Assembly (NCBI GenBank): GCA_964613035.1
Contig: CAZTFQ010000002.1
Location: forward strand, 62,001 to 126,000
Source of the DNA: CAVIQK01 sp964613035
GTDB lineage: Bacteria > Bacillota > Clostridia > Christensenellales > DTU072
Length of the DNA: 64,000 nt
Direction of reading: 5' to 3'
Shown here: positions 1-8,666 of the stretch, in pieces
Layout: each line of letters starts with the position of its first letter
Position numbering within the stretch: position 1 is the first letter of the stretch
The notes under the pieces: generated by a model
Told to the model about the DNA's origin: nothing
The model's input: the letters and a program-made list of their open reading frames with translations, nothing else
Database searches by the model: none
Program-made: the position numbers and the translations under genes

Positions 1-986
1 TCGGAATCCACTTCTATCAAAACGTTGCCGTTCTTTTTCAACTCCAGCACGTACGGCGCGGTCAGTACGCCGCCGGGCGTGTATTTGCCGAGTAAGGGAC
101 TGTCGGTAGAATTGATATATTTTTTGTAGCCGTCCTTATCGAGATAACTGATCTTCATATCGCCGAGAGTCAGCTTGGTGGGATAAGTAAGACTGCCTTT
201 TTCGAAGTCTACCTTGCCGCTCTTGGCAGACTCGTAAATGTCGCAAAAACGGTCGTCGTTGAGAACATTGTCTTCTACCTGAAGTCTGTTCTTGAGAGCG
301 GAAGCCATCTCCTTATTGAGGACCGCCGCGCAATCTGCCATATATTCTTCCGACTGCTTTTTGAGATGTTTATCGAATTTTTTAAGGTCGAAACGTCTCC
401 TTATCATCGTTTCCATGGAGTCGAGGACCATACGGCACTGAGAAGCCTTCCCGTACAGCTCTCTCATCAGGTCCGTATAAGGCGTCCCGTAGACGCCGTA
501 CTCCTTGGAGTCGCCGAGCGTTACGGTCCTCTTCCCGTCGCGATCGTTGATTACGAAGCTCTCCGCTCTGCCTTCTACGGAGAGAACCTCGGGAATGGGT
601 TCGGTCGCCTCCAAATCGAGGTCGTTGAGAGCCTCTACGAGAGCGTTCATTTCCGCACACAGTCTTTTGACGGTGTCTCTGTTGACGTCGTAGTCGAGAG
701 AAACGATTCCTTCCTTGGGGACGTCGCCTATGTTGGCGATACTCTCTTTCATGCTATTGCCGTATGAGTCGAGGAGCTTTTGAATATCTTTTCTGACTCT
801 GTCCACTTCCGTCTTGACGTAAGTATCGATCGACTTCTCCATCTCCTTGTAGAGCTTGGAATTGGTCTCGTCGAGAGCGTTGCGTTGCATAACGATAGCG
901 CCGGCGATTTCTTTCTCGAAGGCGCTCAACGCGGAAAAACGAGCGTTGAAAGAATCTATCATTTTTTTGATTTCTTTGAATTCCAT
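1..986 (-). CDS. Partial coiled-coil protein of unknown function (N-terminal 328 residues)
   Basis: The frame is open from an ATG at 986 to the left edge of the window, so the C-terminus lies outside. An SD-like GAGGAAG sits about 8 nt upstream of the ATG. The N-terminal half is charged, rich in Lys, Glu and Asp, and reads as long amphipathic helices with coiled-coil character. The visible C-terminal part is more mixed and ends around the motif LELKKNGNVLIEVDS. There is no signal peptide or membrane segment. I do not recognise the family. A cytoplasmic ATPase or DNA-translocase-like protein with a helical N-terminal domain is one possibility, but the part that would show a P-loop is missing. 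Its promoter carries a C9 spacer tract (separate entry). Confidence 0.75.
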   Translation of the reverse strand, partial: MEFKEIKKMIDSFNARFSALSAFEKEIAGAIVMQRNALDETNSKLYKEMEKSIDTYVKTEVDRVRKDIQKLLDSYGNSMKESIANIGDVPKEGIVSLDYDVNRDTVKRLCAEMNALVEALNDLDLEATEPIPEVLSVEGRAESFVINDRDGKRTVTLGDSKEYGVYGTPYTDLMRELYGKASQCRMVLDSMETMIRRRFDLKKFDKHLKKQSEEYMADCAAVLNKEMASALKNRLQVEDNVLNDDRFCDIYESAKSGKVDFEKGSLTYPTKLTLGDMKISYLDKDGYKKYINSTDSPLLGKYTPGGVLTAPYVLELKKNGNVLIEVDS

Positions 987-1103
987 ATAAAGACTTCCTC
1001 TCTTCGTGCTTACTATTCTATTGCGGGCAAGGGAAGAAGTTACCGTAAAACGAGTGAAAAATTTGTCAGCAATGCGAGTCTAGTTATCTTCCCATTGTAT
1101 TTA

Positions 1104-1132
1104 ATAATACAACGGGGGGGGGTACCTGTCAA
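1104..1132 (-). promoter_or_regulatory. Sigma-A promoter with a C9 tract in the spacer
   Basis: Read on the minus strand: TTGACA (1132-1127), a 17-nt spacer, then TATTAT (1109-1104). The spacer contains nine consecutive C residues (G on the plus strand, 1114-1122). The predicted start is near 1097, giving a 5' UTR of about 110 nt before the ATG at 986. Slippage in the C tract would change the -35/-10 spacing. Confidence 0.7.
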
Positions 1133-1196
1133 TACCTTGCAAGAAAAAAATAAAGGATTTTTTAAGTTTTTAGCACACTTAGCGATTGAATATTAT

Positions 1197-1237
1197 AAAA
1201 ACGGTCGATTGCAATCGCAACCGACCGAGAACGACCG
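1197..1237 (-). terminator. Intrinsic terminator of pyrG
   Basis: Just downstream of the pyrG stop, the minus strand has a CGGTCG...CGACCG inverted repeat enclosing the palindrome GATTGCAATC, followed by TTTTTAT. This is a typical rho-independent terminator. Confidence 0.7.
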
Positions 1238-1243
1238 ATTTTT

Positions 1244-2839
1244 CTATTTTTTCAACGCCGCTTCAACGAAGCCTTTGAACAGCGGATGAGGCTTATTGGG
1301 ACGGCTCTTGAATTCCGGATGATATTGGACGCCGACGAAGAATCTGCAAGCGGGATTCTCCACGGTCTCGACCGTCTCTCCGTCGGGAGTGGTGCCGCCT
1401 ATCACCAAACCTTTTTTCGTTAAAACGTCTCTGTAGGCGTTGTTAAACTCATAGCGGTGGCGGTGTCTTTCGGAAATCTCTTCCTCGCCGTATAAGCGAT
1501 ATAGAAGAGTGCCTTCTTTCACTTTCACGGGGTGTGCGCCCAGTCTGAGCGTGCCGCCCATGCCGACGTCGCCGTTCTGTCCCTTGAGATAATCTATCAC
1601 CTTATGGGGGCTGTTTTGATCGAACTCGCCCGAATCGGCGTCCTTAAGTCCCGCAACGTTACGCGCAAACTCCACTACGGACATTTGCATACCCAGGCAT
1701 ATGCCGAGGAAGGGCACGTCGTGCTCTCTGGCGTAACGGATGGCGGAGATTTTCCCTTCCACTCCGCGATTGCCGAAGCCTCCCGGGACGAGAATTCCGT
1801 CGGCTTTTCCCAGCAATTTTTCGACATTGTCGTCGGTTACGGTCTCGCTGTCGATCCAGTCGATATCTATTCCCGCTCCGCACCAATATCCGGCATGACG
1901 GAGGGACTCCGCTATAGAGAGATACGCGTCGTGAAGGGATACGTATTTACCTACGACGGCTATATTGACTCGCGAGGAGGGGTTTTTGATTTTTTTCACC
2001 ATATCTTCCCATTCTCTCAGGTCGGGTTCGGGCGCGTCTATGCCCAGCTCTCTGCACACCACGCGAGAAAAACCGTTTTTCTCCAACATAAGAGGCGCCT
2101 CATAGAGGGTCGGAAGAGTTATGTTTTCTATAACGCAATCTTTTTTCACGTTGCAGAACATCGCGATTTTATTGAACACGTCTTCTTCCGGCGGCTCGTC
2201 GCAACGCAAAACGATTATGTCGGGGCTTATTCCCAGACCTCTGAGCTCCTTGACGGAATGCTGGGTCGGTTTGGTTTTATGTTCTTCGCTGCCTTTGAGA
2301 TACGGCACGAGAGTAACGTGGATAAAGAGAGAGTTTTCTTTGCCGACTTCCAGAGATATCTGTCTGACGGCTTCTATATACGCCTGGGACTCGATGTCGC
2401 CGATAGTCCCGCCCAGCTCCGTAATTACGACGTCGGCGTCGGACTCTCTGCCCTCGTTGTAAATGAATTCTTTTATCTCGTTGGTTATATGCGGAATAAT
2501 CTGGACTGTCGAGCCTAGATACTCGCCGCGACGTTCTTTGTTGAGGACGTTCCAGTAGACTTTACCCGTGGTGAGATTGGAATATTTATTGAGATTTTCG
2601 TCGATAAAGCGCTCGTAGTGACCGAGGTCGAGATCGGTCTCCGCGCCGTCTTCCGTAACGAAAACTTCCCCGTGCTGATACGGACTCATCGTACCGGGAT
2701 CGACGTTGATGTACGGGTCGAGTTTCTGCGCCGCGACCTTAAGACCTCTTGCCTTCAACAGGCGCCCAAGAGACGCCGCCGTAATCCCCTTGCCGAGACC
2801 GGAAACCACTCCGCCCGTTACGAAAACGTATTTTTTCAT
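1244..2839 (-). CDS. pyrG: CTP synthase
   Basis: Makes CTP from UTP with ATP and glutamine, the last step of pyrimidine nucleotide synthesis. At 531 residues it has normal length. The N-terminal amidoligase domain opens with the phosphate-binding loop GGVVSGLGKGITAASLG (about residues 9-25). The C-terminal class I glutaminase domain has the nucleophile motif GICLGMQ (about residue 380) and the HPEF His/Glu pair near the end. The ATG at 2839 follows a GAGG-type SD. The gene stands alone between its own promoter and terminator. Its leader can fold (CTCTCGG paired with CCGAG-type sequence) but has no U-tract. It also lacks the GGGC start of the Bacillus pyrG attenuator, so CTP-sensing slippage control is not evident. 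Confidence 0.97.
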   Translation of the reverse strand: MKKYVFVTGGVVSGLGKGITAASLGRLLKARGLKVAAQKLDPYINVDPGTMSPYQHGEVFVTEDGAETDLDLGHYERFIDENLNKYSNLTTGKVYWNVLNKERRGEYLGSTVQIIPHITNEIKEFIYNEGRESDADVVITELGGTIGDIESQAYIEAVRQISLEVGKENSLFIHVTLVPYLKGSEEHKTKPTQHSVKELRGLGISPDIIVLRCDEPPEEDVFNKIAMFCNVKKDCVIENITLPTLYEAPLMLEKNGFSRVVCRELGIDAPEPDLREWEDMVKKIKNPSSRVNIAVVGKYVSLHDAYLSIAESLRHAGYWCGAGIDIDWIDSETVTDDNVEKLLGKADGILVPGGFGNRGVEGKISAIRYAREHDVPFLGICLGMQMSVVEFARNVAGLKDADSGEFDQNSPHKVIDYLKGQNGDVGMGGTLRLGAHPVKVKEGTLLYRLYGEEEISERHRHRYEFNNAYRDVLTKKGLVIGGTTPDGETVETVENPACRFFVGVQYHPEFKSRPNKPHPLFKGFVEAALKK

Positions 2840-2925
2840 ATATACCTCACTGCTATAGTCTGCAACCTAATCTCTCCTCGGGGAGTGTTTTTCACTCAAT
2901 CTCCGAGAGCTCTCGACCGTAACGT

Positions 2926-2955
2926 ATTATATTACTCTTAAAATACGCCTGTCAA
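2926..2955 (-). promoter_or_regulatory. pyrG promoter
   Basis: Minus strand TTGACA (2955-2950), 18-nt spacer, TATAAT (2931-2926). It is a consensus sigma-A promoter about 87 nt upstream of the pyrG ATG. Confidence 0.75.
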
Positions 2956-3152
2956 TCGATTTGCTCCCGCGCGCCGACCAAGGAAAAAGAACCGCCCCCG
3001 ATTCTCGGCGTTGCCGCCAAATAACGATGTTTGGTTAAACCGCCGTTTATGCTCCTTTTGCTTCGGTTTCGGATGCCCTAAGCGACAAATCGGATAAAGA
3101 GGCATTAACGCGAAAGGCAATCGAAAGGAGTGACGACTCGCTCCGTTAAATG

Positions 3153-3183
3153 AAAAATCTCCTCTTGAAAAGGAGACTTTTTT
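3153..3183 (-). terminator. Terminator downstream of cysS
   Basis: TCTCCT (3158-3163) pairs with AGGAGA (3171-3176). T-runs on both strands make it potentially bidirectional. It lies just beyond the cysS stop codon. Confidence 0.65.
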
Positions 3184-3206
3184 ATCGGTCACGCAGTTGC
3201 CTAAAG

Positions 3207-4601
3207 TTATTTAAGAGGTTCTATCTTGACGCCGTCTTTGGTATCGAGAATAGAGTATCCTTTCTCCGCGACGGTCTTTCTTATCTCGTCGGCGAGGGCG
3301 TAATTTTTAGCGGCTTTGGCTTCCCCTCTCTTAGCCGCGAGGGCGAGAATTTCTTCGGGGATATCGGAGACTTTTTTATCGTCGACGCTCTTCAAAAACG
3401 TTGCGGCGTCCTTAGTAAACAGACCGAGGAGCGAATATACCTTTCTGACGGTATCGGCGTCGTCTCGAGCTGTGGCGTCGCCCGCGGCGAGTTTGCGTTT
3501 AATCGTCTTGAAGTATCCGTACAGATTGGACAGTGCTCTGGCGGTATTGAAGTCGTCGTCCATGGCGTAGTCGAATTCTTCTTCTATCGCGGAATTAAGC
3601 GCGCCCGCACCTTCGGTCTTTTCCGCCCGCTCTATTATCTTGTAGAAATCACAGAGGCTCTTCTCGGCGTCGCGGAAAACCTCGTCGGAGAGATTGATGT
3701 CGTTACGATAATTGGTGGACAGCAGAGCGAACTTAATCGTCTCGGGAGAATATTCGTCCAGCAAATCTTCGAGAAGAAGGCTGTTGCCCAGAGACTTGGA
3801 CATCTTCTGTCCGTTGACCTTAATCAGACCGTTGTGAAGCCAATATTTGGCAAACTGCTTGCCCGTAAGGGATTCCGTCTGGGCGATTTCGTTTTCGTGA
3901 TGAGGGAAGACCAAATCTCTGCCACCGCCGTGGATGTCTATCTGCTCGCCGAAGGCGACTCTGTTCATGCAGGAGCATTCTATATGCCAGCCGGGGCGAC
4001 CTTTTCCCCACGGGCTGTCCCAGGATATCTCACCGGGTTTCGCACTCTTCCATAAAGCGAAGTCCAGAGGATTTTTCTTCTCCTCCCCCGCCTCTATTCT
4101 CACGCCGGCTATGGCGTCTTCCAGATTCCTGTTGGAGAGTTTTCCGTATTCTTTATACGACTCCACCGCGAAATAAACGTCTCCCGAGGGGACTGCGTAC
4201 GCGTGTCCCGTTTCTACCAATTCTTTAACGAAATCTATGATGTTGCCGATGTTTTCGGTGGCTTTTAGCCAGATATCCGGGTCGTCCACTTCAAAGCGGC
4301 GCATCTGAACGTCGATTTTTTTAATCATCTTCGCGGCGTACTCGTCGGCGGGCACGCCCGTGCGAATACCGGCGGCGATTATTTTGTCGTCGACGTCCGT
4401 ATAATTACGCGCATAAGTGGTCGAAAAACCTTTCTTGTTGAGATATTTTCTTATGATATCGTATATAAGCGCCTGGAAGGCGTGGCCGATATGCGCATCG
4501 CCCGAGACCGTTATGCCGCAAGCGTACATTTTCACTTCAGGGGGATTGAGAGGGGTGAAAATTTCTTTTTTTCTAGTCAGCGTATTATAAACTCGTAACA
4601 T
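3207..4601 (-). CDS. cysS: Cysteinyl-tRNA synthetase
   Basis: Charges tRNA-Cys with cysteine. This is a class I synthetase of 464 residues, a normal length. Visible signatures are the zinc ligand Cys28, the HIGH motif (residues 37-40, AHIGHAF), the zinc-site segment ECSCMN followed by PHHENE, and KMSKS (around residue 268). It follows cysE by 41 nt in the same direction. The cysE-cysS pairing is common in Bacillota and couples cysteine synthesis to its use. No T-box leader was seen upstream of either gene. Confidence 0.97.
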   Translation of the reverse strand: MLRVYNTLTRKKEIFTPLNPPEVKMYACGITVSGDAHIGHAFQALIYDIIRKYLNKKGFSTTYARNYTDVDDKIIAAGIRTGVPADEYAAKMIKKIDVQMRRFEVDDPDIWLKATENIGNIIDFVKELVETGHAYAVPSGDVYFAVESYKEYGKLSNRNLEDAIAGVRIEAGEEKKNPLDFALWKSAKPGEISWDSPWGKGRPGWHIECSCMNRVAFGEQIDIHGGGRDLVFPHHENEIAQTESLTGKQFAKYWLHNGLIKVNGQKMSKSLGNSLLLEDLLDEYSPETIKFALLSTNYRNDINLSDEVFRDAEKSLCDFYKIIERAEKTEGAGALNSAIEEEFDYAMDDDFNTARALSNLYGYFKTIKRKLAAGDATARDDADTVRKVYSLLGLFTKDAATFLKSVDDKKVSDIPEEILALAAKRGEAKAAKNYALADEIRKTVAEKGYSILDTKDGVKIEPLK

Positions 4602-4642
4602 TGGTTGTTTCTCCCTAATCCGTCCGCGCGGGGGCAGACGTT

Positions 4643-5179
4643 TTATTCTACGTCGATTGACGTCGTGTCTTTTATTTTAACTATCCTTCCGGGGACTCCC
4701 ACCACCGTAGCGTAAGGCGGGACGTCTTTCAGCACCACCGATCCTGCTCCTATGACGGAATGCGCGCCTATCGTCACCGCGCCGAGAATTTTCGCTCCCG
4801 CGTAAATAATCGCGCCGTCTCCGACGGTGGGGTGCCGCTTGCCCTTTTCTTTCCCGTTGCCGCCCAGGGTAACGCCCTGATAGACGGTCACGTCGTTACC
4901 TATCTCCGCGGTCTCTCCTATAACGGTGCCCGAGCCGTGGTCTATAAAGAAGCCTTCTCCTATCTCCGCCGCGGGATGAATGTCCACGTCGTACTTGATA
5001 CGGGCTCTGTACGAAATATATCTCGCAACGGTTTTCATCCCCCTCTTCCACAGCGCGTGCGCCCTTCTGTATAGGCACAACGCTCTGAATCCGGGATACG
5101 TCAACGCGACGCCGATCTTACTCGTCGCCGCAGGATCTCGTTCCATAGCCGCGTCGAGATCTTTTAAGAACTTACGCAT
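4643..5179 (-). CDS. cysE: Serine O-acetyltransferase
   Basis: Makes O-acetylserine from serine and acetyl-CoA, the first committed step of cysteine synthesis. The 178 residues correspond to the short form of the family. An N-terminal helical part (about 1-65) is followed by a left-handed hexapeptide-repeat beta-helix (for example HPAAEIGEGFFIDHG and GVTLGGNG) that holds the active-site His and Asp. No good SD lies next to the ATG: an AGGAGG is present but about 30 nt away. A TATATT box ends 6 nt before the ATG, although its -35 is poor, so translation initiation here is unclear. It lies 32 nt after the membrane protein gene. Confidence 0.95.
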   Translation of the reverse strand: MRKFLKDLDAAMERDPAATSKIGVALTYPGFRALCLYRRAHALWKRGMKTVARYISYRARIKYDVDIHPAAEIGEGFFIDHGSGTVIGETAEIGNDVTVYQGVTLGGNGKEKGKRHPTVGDGAIIYAGAKILGAVTIGAHSVIGAGSVVLKDVPPYATVVGVPGRIVKIKDTTSIDVE

Positions 5180-5211
5180 ATCTTCAATATATTAAAGAAG
5201 CCGCGCAGTCG

Positions 5212-6630
5212 TTACCTCCTAGTGCCGTTTTTAGGATTCCGCGGAGATGTCGGCATCTGACCGATGACGAAAGACGTCGGAACGGCAGCTCTTCTCTGTG
5301 GACGTTTTTTCACGGGTCCCGGGGTCGGCGGACGATTGCCAGCCGGAACGAAACTCGGGAGTTTCTGCGCGCGGTTGCGGAAAATTTTCGGCAAAACCAA
5401 CAGAACCACACCTACGGCAAGGGTAAGCATGACGGGAATATTAACGCATACGACGGCATACTCGTTGCCGAGGAACGCGTCCAGAGTCATCGAAAAATAA
5501 TTGCTCAGGCAATAGTCCGATTCCAGACCGTAAGGTATCGCGAGGAATGCAGGCATCAACATCGCTATTAGGGAGAAGATTATCAACATAATCGCATAGA
5601 TATGAAGTCGACGTCCCGTATAAGTGAAGAGACTGACCACGGACGTTACCAGACCGCACGCGAGGCAAATCAATATTCCAATATAAGAATATAGCGTCGA
5701 GTAAACCGCGAGGCTGTAGAGGACGTTTTCTTTATCGTACTCGCCGTCGGCGTTTTTCTTGATTTCGAGGTACTCGTTCTTTTCGAAAATAAACCTTGCG
5801 TAAAAAGCGTCCGCACCGCTAATCGTCTCGTTGTCCTTCACGAAACTCAAGTCGTACGCGGAGAGCGGTTTGACCTGCGCCACGCCTTTAATTATATCCG
5901 CGAGAGTGACGTCCATCGTCAGCATCCCCAGCTCGTCGTAGAGTCTGACGGTCCCCGGAGTGATCGAAGAGCCGTCGGGGACGTACGGCTCGTACAATCT
6001 TTCGTATCCTTCCGCAAAAGAACCTTGCGGGAAGTCGCCGTCGTTGATTACCGCGTAGTCGAGAGCGTCGGGTCCCAGCTTAAACGAGTACAGCGAGACG
6101 ATATTGAGTCCTCCCGTAGAAGCGGAGATTTCGTCGACCGTATACGACGGAAGTATCATCCCCAGCATCAACACTACCGCTACTATCACGATGAGGACCA
6201 CGTTGATCAGAGGAAGAGAAATTCCGTAATATCTCGTCTTCCTAAAATACTCGTCGAAACGGAAGTCCATCTGGTCGTAAGACGACTCTCTGCCTTTTGA
6301 CGCTTTCGGCTTGATTCCGACCTTTTTCAATTGCTTATATAGCTCGGTGCTGCCGTAATTACCCGCATACACCTTGTCTATCATATTGCGATAAGCCTTC
6401 TTCTTGTCCTTGAGACGACTCTTGGCATTGGGAGACTCGCACTCGGCTATCTCTTGATCGAGCGCGTGAATTTTATCCTCGAGAGCATATATAAGCAACG
6501 CCTCGTCGCGGTTCTGCCACTCGAACGCGTCGGACTCTCTGTCGGCACTTTTTATGAGTTCGCTTCTAGAAGGAAGTTTTTTCTTAACCTCTTTCGCGGA
6601 CTTTTTTTTGTCGTAAGACTTCTTGCTCAT
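5212..6630 (-). CDS. Multi-pass membrane protein of unknown function with a coiled-coil N-terminus
   Basis: The protein has 472 residues and I do not recognise the family. The first 130 or so residues are highly charged and helical (Lys/Glu/Asp-rich) and are probably cytoplasmic. One membrane segment follows at about 138-162 (INVVLIVIVAVVLMLGMIL). Next comes a region of about 140 residues likely to be outside the cell. At least three more hydrophobic segments fall between about 300 and 415. A basic, Pro- and Arg-rich tail closes the protein. The ATG directly follows a -10 box and has no SD (see the promoter entry), suggesting a leaderless mRNA. The next in-frame Met is at residue 82, inside the helical region, so a later start is unlikely. 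Confidence 0.8.
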   Translation of the reverse strand: MSKKSYDKKKSAKEVKKKLPSRSELIKSADRESDAFEWQNRDEALLIYALEDKIHALDQEIAECESPNAKSRLKDKKKAYRNMIDKVYAGNYGSTELYKQLKKVGIKPKASKGRESSYDQMDFRFDEYFRKTRYYGISLPLINVVLIVIVAVVLMLGMILPSYTVDEISASTGGLNIVSLYSFKLGPDALDYAVINDGDFPQGSFAEGYERLYEPYVPDGSSITPGTVRLYDELGMLTMDVTLADIIKGVAQVKPLSAYDLSFVKDNETISGADAFYARFIFEKNEYLEIKKNADGEYDKENVLYSLAVYSTLYSYIGILICLACGLVTSVVSLFTYTGRRLHIYAIMLIIFSLIAMLMPAFLAIPYGLESDYCLSNYFSMTLDAFLGNEYAVVCVNIPVMLTLAVGVVLLVLPKIFRNRAQKLPSFVPAGNRPPTPGPVKKRPQRRAAVPTSFVIGQMPTSPRNPKNGTRR

Positions 6631-6638
6631 ATGAAATT

Positions 6639-6667
6639 ATTATATAATAACGGGCGCGGTTTGTAAA
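6639..6667 (-). promoter_or_regulatory. Promoter giving a predicted leaderless mRNA
   Basis: Minus strand TTTACA (6667-6662), 17-nt spacer, TATAAT (6644-6639). Only 8 nt (AATTTCAT) separate the -10 box from the ATG at 6630, and they contain no SD. Transcription should therefore begin at or next to the start codon. Confidence 0.65.
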
Positions 6668-6679
6668 CAACTAAATTTT

Positions 6680-8371
6680 TTATCGGCAACCTTTGCGTTC
6701 CACGAGGTAGTTGTCTTCCAAATCATTGTCCGTGACGTGCAAGTCCGTACAGTAAGAAAACTTCATCATCGCACCGTAGGGCTTGCCCTTAAACTCGTTT
6801 TCCGTGACGAGTATTCTGTCCGAATATCTTATGTCGAGAGCGCTCGCATTACAGCCGACCAGGAAAGCGTTTTCTTTAATCAAAATATCTCTGTGGACCG
6901 CTCCGTCGAATCTGCCCACTTCGGGTCTAATTGCTATCGCGGCGTCGCCGCATTCCGTGAATTTATTTCCCGTGATCGTGACGCTCTTAACGGGACCGGA
7001 CTCGTACCAGGAGCGAGCGTCGTCGGCTACCAGTATGCCGCACATCCCCGTCCGACGAAAAGTATTGTCCAGTATGTTGACTCTGCCTCGAGTGGTAACA
7101 AGCACGCCTCTCGTGGATATTTCGGACAAATAATTGCCCGCGAAAAACACGTCGGGGTTGGTTGATAAATTTTCGATTACGGTATCCTTAATGCCAATTT
7201 CGGGAACCTTATCTAACGTTAATTTGATTCTGTACGGATCCGAAAGAACGCTTCTCGAGACCCTTGAGGTAGCGACGTCGAGGAGGGTATTTTTGTCTAC
7301 GAAAACTACCTCGTCGCCCTCTTTGAAGGGATTGAAGCCGTAAGTTTCTTTATGCGAAAAGACTATCGTAACCGTATTACCGTCGATCTCTGTTATAGGG
7401 AAATTGACTCCGTGGACGTTGAGACCGTCGTCGTTGGCACCCGCAAAACAGGAATTGCTGACGAGGATCTTTCCTCTGCACATATTGAAATGTAAAAAGT
7501 CCGTGACCGACGCGATCATTCTGTGAGAATTTTTGCACGGAGAGAAGTTACAATAGTCCAGAGATACGTCTCGGCTGCACTGCGCGACCAGCGCGTGCGA
7601 CATATTGAAGTGCTGGGATACGTTTTCGAGATACACGCCCTCGGACTCGTTGACGACGATACCCGACTCGAGTCTTTTTATATTGATGAGAGCATACGTT
7701 TCGCCCTCTTCTATTCTCGGCGGAAGATAATAGTCGACCGATATGACGCCCTTTTCCTTTTCTCTAATTCTTCTCGCGTGACGGAAGGGATGCGCGCCGC
7801 CTCTCATCGCGCCGTCTTTTCGTCTCGGAACGTATCCTGCCTTAGCCGAGTCGTATCTGCCAGAAAAGCTCCAGTTTTCTCCTTTGAATATAATATCGGT
7901 AGGAGTCATTTCGTAATCGGAATCGGGATGAATTTTGAACTCCGCGCTCAACAATTTTTTGGACGTACAAGTGAGCTCGGAGCAATACGGCGGACGAGAG
8001 TGATCCAGCGTAAGATTTTTGATACGGATTTTTTTACAACGATCGATGAGAATATGCGTCATTGCGCCGTGATAGGACAACGTCGCCCCGCCGAAGTCCA
8101 GCTCGACGTCGGTCAGATCTCTGAAAATAAGCCCGAACGTATGTAGCGGCGTAGGCATATCTTGCTCGCTGAGAGTATTGGTTATGAACAGGACCTCTTT
8201 CGCCGAGGACTCGGCATAGATATCGTAGACACCGCGCTCGAACTTCACCGTAACGCCGTCTTTCTCTTCCTTAAGAGCTTCCGACAACGCGCGAAAATTC
8301 TCCGTGTAATCGCATTTATTATCGCTCGGCACGATGCCGAAACTCTCCGCAAGTATAATTTTTCTATCCAT
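6680..8371 (-). CDS. Right-handed beta-helix protein, GH110-like glycosidase candidate
   Basis: The protein has 563 residues and no signal peptide, so it is probably cytoplasmic. The sequence has the rhythm of a parallel beta-helix (repeated short strands with Asn/Asp turns such as ILIDRCKKIRIKNLTLDH and VTITGNKFTECG). The segment GANDDGLNVHG resembles the conserved acidic region of GH110 alpha-1,3-galactosidases, and the DHSRPPY segment fits the same architecture. The GH110 assignment is inference by motif; a pectate-lyase-like or other glycan-active beta-helix protein is the alternative. The ATG has a strong AAAGGAG SD. The gene is expressed from the region shared with cwlD and lies upstream of the membrane protein gene. 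Confidence 0.75.
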   Translation of the reverse strand: MDRKIILAESFGIVPSDNKCDYTENFRALSEALKEEKDGVTVKFERGVYDIYAESSAKEVLFITNTLSEQDMPTPLHTFGLIFRDLTDVELDFGGATLSYHGAMTHILIDRCKKIRIKNLTLDHSRPPYCSELTCTSKKLLSAEFKIHPDSDYEMTPTDIIFKGENWSFSGRYDSAKAGYVPRRKDGAMRGGAHPFRHARRIREKEKGVISVDYYLPPRIEEGETYALINIKRLESGIVVNESEGVYLENVSQHFNMSHALVAQCSRDVSLDYCNFSPCKNSHRMIASVTDFLHFNMCRGKILVSNSCFAGANDDGLNVHGVNFPITEIDGNTVTIVFSHKETYGFNPFKEGDEVVFVDKNTLLDVATSRVSRSVLSDPYRIKLTLDKVPEIGIKDTVIENLSTNPDVFFAGNYLSEISTRGVLVTTRGRVNILDNTFRRTGMCGILVADDARSWYESGPVKSVTITGNKFTECGDAAIAIRPEVGRFDGAVHRDILIKENAFLVGCNASALDIRYSDRILVTENEFKGKPYGAMMKFSYCTDLHVTDNDLEDNYLVERKGCR

Positions 8372-8391
8372 ATTAGGCTCCTTTCTCGTAA

Positions 8392-8420
8392 ATTATATCA
8401 TATATCTCAATCAACAACAA
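8392..8420 (-). promoter_or_regulatory. Promoter of the beta-helix gene
   Basis: Minus strand TTGTTG (8420-8415), 17-nt spacer, TATAAT (8397-8392). A TG dinucleotide one base before the -10 box gives an extended -10. The AAAGGAG SD and the ATG follow. Confidence 0.55.
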
Positions 8421-8545
8421 TTGTTTTTCCGTAACGACGTTTTTAACGAAGTTTTTCTTGCGGCTAAATCGATTTTCGCAAAAGGTTTCTACAAAATTTT
8501 CATCGACAACGGTTATACGTCGATATCTCGGCGCATAGCAATAAT

Positions 8546-8585
8546 TGTGGACAACTCGGTGGATAACTCGAGACTTTGTGAATAA
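8546..8585. promoter_or_regulatory. Cluster of three DnaA boxes
   Basis: Read on the minus strand, three 9-mers lie within 40 bp: TTGTCCACA (8554-8546), TTATCCACC (8566-8558) and TTATTCACA (8585-8577). The last matches TTATNCACA exactly and the other two differ by one base. All have the same orientation. They sit in the 295-bp divergent region upstream of the cwlD-like gene, about 16-19 kb from the AT-rich origin block and the dnaA-dnaN spacer. Confidence 0.6.
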
Positions 8586-8666
8586 CTTCACGCGATTTTT
8601 GTCAAATAACTTGTCGAGGGGAGTCGATAGCGCCGTGTCCGGGAAACTATTTGGAGGGAAATAAAA

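Noticed and set aside
1532..2518. Long plus-strand ORF of 328 codons across pyrG
   Set aside because: It is the reverse-frame shadow of pyrG; the translation has no domain pattern and pyrG is certain.
2938..3192. 84-codon minus ORF between cysS and pyrG
   Set aside because: It overlaps the cysS terminator and the pyrG promoter, has no SD and no family signature. I see nothing coding in 2956-3150.
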